This document shows, piece after piece, positions 58,982-64,000 of a DNA stretch of 64,000 nt. Source of the DNA: Strigamia acuminata (Eukaryota; Arthropoda; Chilopoda; Geophilomorpha; Linotaeniidae). A model generated the notes under the pieces. That model saw nothing but the letters and a program-made list of their open reading frames with translations. It made no database searches and was not told the DNA's origin. Each line of letters opens with the position of its first letter. Position 1 is the stretch's first letter. The DNA lies in assembly GCA_949358305.1 (NCBI GenBank), contig OX442320.1:6650259-6714258 (forward strand), read 5' to 3'. Both the position numbers and the translations under genes were made by a program.

Positions 58982-59709
58982 ATGCTTCAACTCCTTTTGG
59001 TTTCTCTACTTTTTACCCAGGCTTTGGTGAGTTGCATTCAACAAACATTTCAATTCAATTTATTTTGTATAAATTCTTTCTGGAATTTCAGACTGGGCCA
59101 ACGACTGGTAAACCTGTAAACGTGGAGGTGCGAGGTGTGACCACAAAAAAACCGAGTCTGAACGAAGAAGAAATTCTAATCCAAGATGAGGATAGAAGCG
59201 AAGATGAAGAAATGGCGATTGAGTTTCTAGCCCTGTTGGCGACTACTGGCAAATCGGTCGAAGGAAAAGTGTTCACCAACCACGCCGAAGCGTCGAAAGC
59301 AACAACGCACAACCACAGAGATCTCGAGGAGCAAAAACAGAACAAGAGAGACGCAATTACACAAACGACCACCAAACACGCCGGAAAATCCGAAGTTACC
59401 ACCAAACACCCAGGAAAGTCCGAAGCCACCACCAAACACGCGGGAAAGTCCGAAGCCACCACCAAACACGCGGGAAAGTCCGAAGCGACCACCAAACACG
59501 CAGGAAAGTCCGAAGCCACCACCAAACATTCAACAAAGTCCGACGCCACCACCAAACACGCAGGAAAGTCCGAAACTAGCACTAAATCCGTAGGAAAGTC
59601 CGGAATTAGCACCAAACATCCGGGAAAGTTTGATATTCAGTTTGATACGACCACTAAACAGCCGGTCAAGGTTGGTAATCATCCGACGACAAAGAAGCCT
59701 GCTGAGTAA
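58982..59709 (+). CDS. Small secreted Thr/Lys-rich repeat protein, two exons
   Basis: Exon 1 is 58982-59026, encoding MLQLLLVSLLFTQAL, a typical signal peptide; donor TTG/GTGAGT, phase 0. Exon 2 is 59092-59709 after acceptor TTTCAG and starts TGPTTGKPVNVEVRG. The total is 220 aa. A short acidic segment (LNEEEILIQDEDRSEDEEM) and a short hydrophobic helix (AIEFLALLATTG) precede nine 10-residue repeats of TTKHAGKSEA type, then a diverged tail (TTKQPVKVGNHPTTKKPAE). The Thr-rich, Lys/His-rich repeats suggest an O-glycosylated extracellular or cuticle/mucus-type protein. No known family is recognised. Neighbouring repeats are nearly identical in DNA, so copy number may vary between alleles. Confidence 0.85.
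59384..59640 (+). repeat. 30-bp coding repeat, nine units
   Basis: Units of ACCACCAAACACGCAGGAAA + GTCCGAAGCC type, in frame with the secreted protein. The antisense strand is also open across them, an artefact of the period. Confidence 0.85.
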
Positions 59710-59835
59710 AGAAATGAAAATGTTATTATTACAATAGTTTCAACTTGCACTTGTTTAGAGTAAAAATCAAATGAATTAAATTAAATTTTGTCTGGAGTCA
59801 TTCATTTAAGCGAATTGTAATTCAAACGTTTTAAA

Positions 59836-59841
59836 AATAAA
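59836..59841 (+). terminator. Poly(A) signal of the secreted-protein gene
   Basis: AATAAA 127 nt after the stop codon; another lies at about 59861. Confidence 0.5.
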
Positions 59842-62800
59842 GATTTTTGTTTTTTAAATTGAATAAATGAAGCCGAGATTAGCTATTAGTTTAATGTTAT
59901 AACCGCAACTCGACTGCAATATGAAATGATTTGCATTATTCAATTTTTGCCAAATTACGGATTAAACATCAACAGTATTTTGTGCGATGAAATTGTGCGT
60001 AAATTCAAATGATTTCTAAAATGCAAATAAATTATACATTTTATTCAACTAAAGCCGAAAGAGTCTTTCTCCTGTGGGAGACGAAAAATCCATATACGAT
60101 ACTTGACATGCTCTTCTCTTCCTTTCTTGTTTCCCTTCCACTTTATGCGGGAAATTCTCTCGAGACAAAAATTTGTTACACGTTTTAAACCGGTTAATAA
60201 TCAGTCAACTGCAGCACCCAAAAATCCACTTAAAATAAACAAAAAAAAATTTCAATATAAAATAATTTCATCATCAACATCATCCCGAATGCAAAGAAAA
60301 CAATAATAAAAATGAAATAATTTAAAATTTCATAAAGAATGGTTCCGTGTTGTCCTTTATATACATCAAACTTGACATTAAAATTAAAATAAACAGCCAG
60401 AGATGAAAAATGAAGAGAAAAAATGGAGAAAAAGAAAAAAAAAGAGCTCGGCAGCTGTATCATGGTTGATTAGATTTCATCAATTAAGAGTACAGCGTTG
60501 GTGCCATGTTTGCCAGGCAAAAGAGACGCCCGCTCTTATTCTTTAATTAGACAATTAATTAAAACTAAAGAGAGATGCACTGCCATTGTTTTTAACTCTC
60601 GTGACCGCAACCACCAGTAACACAAACTCGATTTAGATGCAGTCTTTCATTTCAACGCTCGGCTCCCCGCTCAACGAAATCCATAATGCTAAAGCAACGT
60701 GCGCATAAACAAAGATGGACGTGCAGCAAAATAGAAACAACAAAGGCTAATTAAAATATAATGATAGACACCGGGCCTTTATTTATTTTTATTAACAAAT
60801 TATACAGAATTCGGTGCGCGGCAAAGTGGTCGGTGGCGATAAGGACGTCAAACTGACATTAAATTCCACTTTAACCTCTTGCGCACTCGAATTTTTCCAA
60901 CTCTTGCGATAACAAGCGAGTGCATGTCGACTCTTTAAGCTGCGTAATGATGAAGGAAAGCGCGGAGAGCGAAATGCAACATTAAAGAATTTTCAATTAA
61001 AATACACTGGAGACAAATAACTCCCTCCTATGCCCCTGTGGCAAGAGGTAAACTAAAGTTGGCCGTCTGGGAGAACACGAGGCAGCTGGCAAAGATTCCG
61101 GGTCGATGCTGAAGGAACAAGGAGGGGTTGACCTCTCTAGATCGTGGTCAACCCCCGGAGGACGAGCGCCACAATAGGAATGGCCGGATAAAGAGCAAAG
61201 CAACATTCGCACGTATCGCCAGAGGTACAAGGGTACGGGCTAAGTCCATAAGTACGGACTAGACACAAAACTACCAACTGCTGATTGTATTTAACGACAA
61301 AAGAACGGGTCTAACCCCAGAGGGGCCAATGGAATTATGCTATTTCCACTTTTGTTTGCAAATAAGTTCGATATGTTGCACTTGGTTGCTAAGGCGGTTG
61401 GCGTCGCCAAGGTGGATTTTGTCGAATGAAAAGAAATTTTTTTTTTTTTTGGCTGTTTCCGTCATTCTGACAAGTAAAAATCTGCGATGCAAATGAGGGT
61501 TGTCGGACAATGGACAATGCTCGGCACACTAATTACTGCAAATGGATTAGCAAATTAGTAAAAATTCAAATGTAAAATTTCATCATCCTTTTCTGGCGGT
61601 TTGGGTTCGCTTGTGGATAGATAAGACACCTCATTAAGAGCAGAAGGGGAAAGATGTAAAAATTGGGAGGAAAAAAGTGGAAAGATAAAGAAGATAACGA
61701 GACATTTTTCGATTCAAACTTGTGTGTCGGTGATGAGTTCAATTCAAAGTTTGATAAATTCGAACATTTTAAACACTTTTCAGGGGTTTAGTCGGATCGA
61801 TTAATTTTTCCATTCCATTTGCAGCTTTCAATCCTCTTTTTTTTTATTTTTGCACTTAATTTTCCAAATGGACTAAACACAAACTGATTACAATCGGATT
61901 ATTCTAAATCAGCTTAATTCTTTTTCAACTCGCCCTCCTCTCGCCACGTGTCAATCTAAATCACTCCTCTCAAAGTTAAAAGACAAAATAAAAACGACTA
62001 AACGTCCCTGATTTTTACCTTGGTCCCCCCTGTGCCTTCGATAGTTTTCTACCTTAAAACAAATGGTACTAACACGTGTCTGTCTGCAGCACACCTGCCG
62101 TGTTTCTCCGCACGCATCAGCCAAAAAAAGTTTATAAAATCTAAAAATAAAAAAATATAATATAAATATAAATTGTAGGAAGAGTGAACACGTGTTGGGA
62201 ATGACACTTTTCTTGCGAGCTCCATTAGAAAAAGCCGATACTTATACCTACGTCGAGTTGGACATTTCAAACTGGCGAGTACATGTCGAATCAATTTGGT
62301 TGTAAAGCGGCGCAACTGCGATTGTTTAATATCTTTTATTTTCTCGTATTTAAGTGTACTCGAGTTGATAATTAGCATGGTCGTTTGGCGAAACCCTTTT
62401 GCCCCGAGGTACTAATCGCGATCAGCATAACAATTTGCGACGGAGGCACAATTTATCAGAAAAGTGATTAAATTGAACGTAATTAAATTTTCTTTTGCAG
62501 AAATGAGCGTCAACTAATTCCAATTACGTTTCCTTGTCTGCGTTTCTTTCAATCAAACGCCTATTAGCTCGACGATAAGCCCGAGCTTCTGAAAAATGTC
62601 ATTCCAATACAATTGCCTCGCTCTTCGCATTGTCATTTCAAAATTAAACAAAAAAAAAATAAAAAAAAAATCTGCTTGTCAAGATAATTACATCAAGTAT
62701 CCAAAGGGTTGACGTTTGGCGTTAATTAAGTCTTAGATTGGCCGATTAAAAAAAAAATTATATATTAATGATATTGTCAATAAATATCTTCGATGTTGTG

Positions 62801-64000
62801 CAATTTGCATAGGAAATTGCTTGTTTTTGGATGCGTGTGTGACATTAATTAATGAGTAAACAAACACGACAGTTTAAGTACGTTTTAAACTGTTAAATTG
62901 AGAGGAAAATTCTGAGTTTTGCAATGGAATAATCGTGTTTAACTCGTTAGTAGCAATTAAGTGGTGCGAATAAAAGTTTTTTCGGGCCTCTTTAATGTTG
63001 GTCGTGGTCCTCGTGGATGTGTAATGATATATTTGACAGGCGTTTTCGGGCTGAGGATAAGACGCGCCTTGGCCGAGTGAATCGTGAGTAAGTTTCCGCA
63101 GCTTTTTCAGGGCTGAGTGACAGCTTAAGGAAAGGGAAAAGGAGTCGACTCGTGGTGTGACAAGAAAGAAACTTGGGACACACGTGAGTACAAAAGAAAA
63201 CCTTCATACAACAGACGCGCGTGACACTTGGAACCATGAAAATTGACATTATTCCTCCTCACACGTTTTATCTCACAAAACTTGGCCAGTTTTTCTCGCT
63301 TTTTATCTCGTCCGAAGTTGGATTTCTTTTTTTAGCTTAAAAAATAAAAAAAATAAAATAAAAAATTTAAAAAAATATTTTTTTTTTATTGAAAATAATA
63401 TAAAAATAATAAATAATAAATTTTTAGTTACTCGATCCGTGGCTGGTGTGTGTGGAAATAAATAAATAAATAAATCGATTGTATTTTCCAAATTGTAATC
63501 GATCAAAACGCAATTTCTGACACTGAAGAGTAACGGAGGGGAATGGAAGAGCTTGTCTCGCTCTCTATCAGAATATTATATCAAAAATTCTGCGCGACAA
63601 CATGACAAGTCATATTTGGTCGATCGATTCGCCCACTAGCAGTGTCACAGGAAAAGAAAATGTCGAGCACAATCTGGTGGCGCTATCTATTTGAACGAGT
63701 CAACATTCGCGGATTACACACGACGCTCCACAAATCTTGCATCTACTGCTCTCTCTTGCCCATCATATTTCCTGCAAACATTACGTTACCGTCAACAAAT
63801 TCTCTCCAACCGAATAAATTTACCGCTTTTTTTCCTTCCCATTGTCGGAAAATGTTTAATGCTCGTCACTTGTTTGGATTTTCCTCCACGCGTGAAATTT
63901 ATTGCGATTTTCGTCTTTTAAGGATAAAAGAAAACAAAATAAATAAACCAAATGATAAAAATGATAAATGTTAGTTTTCTATTTTTTTTATCCGTGTAAA
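59842..64000. other. Non-coding stretch
   Basis: AT-rich, no supportable gene. A GC-richer patch at about 61000-61330 (both strands checked) could be a degraded repeat or promoter, but nothing in it is recognised. Confidence 0.5.

Noticed and set aside
59088-59615. 175-codon minus-strand frame
   Set aside because: Antisense shadow of the secreted repeat protein; the plus strand has a signal peptide, intron and poly(A) signal.
60997-61230. 77-codon minus-strand frame in a GC-richer patch
   Set aside because: No recognisable motif, splice context or repeat relationship.
1-64000. tRNA, rRNA or CRISPR features
   Set aside because: Scanning by eye for tRNA T-loop and box motifs and for spaced repeats found nothing convincing; the tandem arrays have no spacers.

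Overview
The window looks like nuclear DNA of an arthropod, most likely a crustacean. It is AT-rich, its genes are split by many GT-AG introns (some only about 40-60 bp), and it holds an HR3/ROR-type ecdysone-pathway nuclear receptor whose DNA-binding domain and C-terminal extension are of the arthropod type. Homopolymer A/T runs and simple repeats are abundant. The species cannot be fixed from the sequence.

Layout. (1) 1-3094, minus: a MORC2-like GHKL ATPase with a CW zinc finger, 17 exons visible, 3' end outside the window. (2) 4.0-10.2 kb, plus: a chain of splice-bounded coding-like segments, several phase-compatible but interrupted by in-frame stops, probably a decayed gene. It holds a 623-bp foldback element with 7-bp target duplications, an 891-bp TIR transposon carrying a broken RING-like ORF, and a small hAT-like MITE. 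(3) 10.5-15.3 kb: a repeat-rich zone with a block-structured polypyrimidine minisatellite, an 11-copy 30-bp satellite, a perfect 30-bp-arm hairpin, a ~200-bp dispersed repeat and a possible small minus-strand gene with a CxxC motif. (4) 18.7-28.8 kb, minus: the HR3 (NR1F) gene. Ten exons join in frame to 462 codons. Alternative starts, an alternative terminal extension and a duplicated first-exon end suggest full-length, DBD-only and LBD-only products. (5) 29-50 kb: a long stretch without a confident gene, with nuclear-receptor half-site clusters, RFX X-box palindromes, tandem repeats and a 374-bp TIR element. (6) 50,076-54,923: a complete DIRS-type retrotransposon with a gag/RT/RNase H/DIRS-domain ORF, an overlapping tyrosine recombinase ORF, inverted terminal repeats and an internal complementary region identical to both ends. 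(7) 58,982-59,709, plus: a two-exon gene for a small predicted secreted Thr/Lys-rich repeat protein. The rest is AT-rich non-coding DNA.

MORC (chromatin silencing) and HR3 (ecdysone response) are nuclear regulators with no evident functional link. The remaining content is mostly repeats and mobile DNA. The most notable signals are the modular HR3 gene architecture, the intact DIRS element with a possible spliced antisense start, and the phased but interrupted gene at 5-10 kb.
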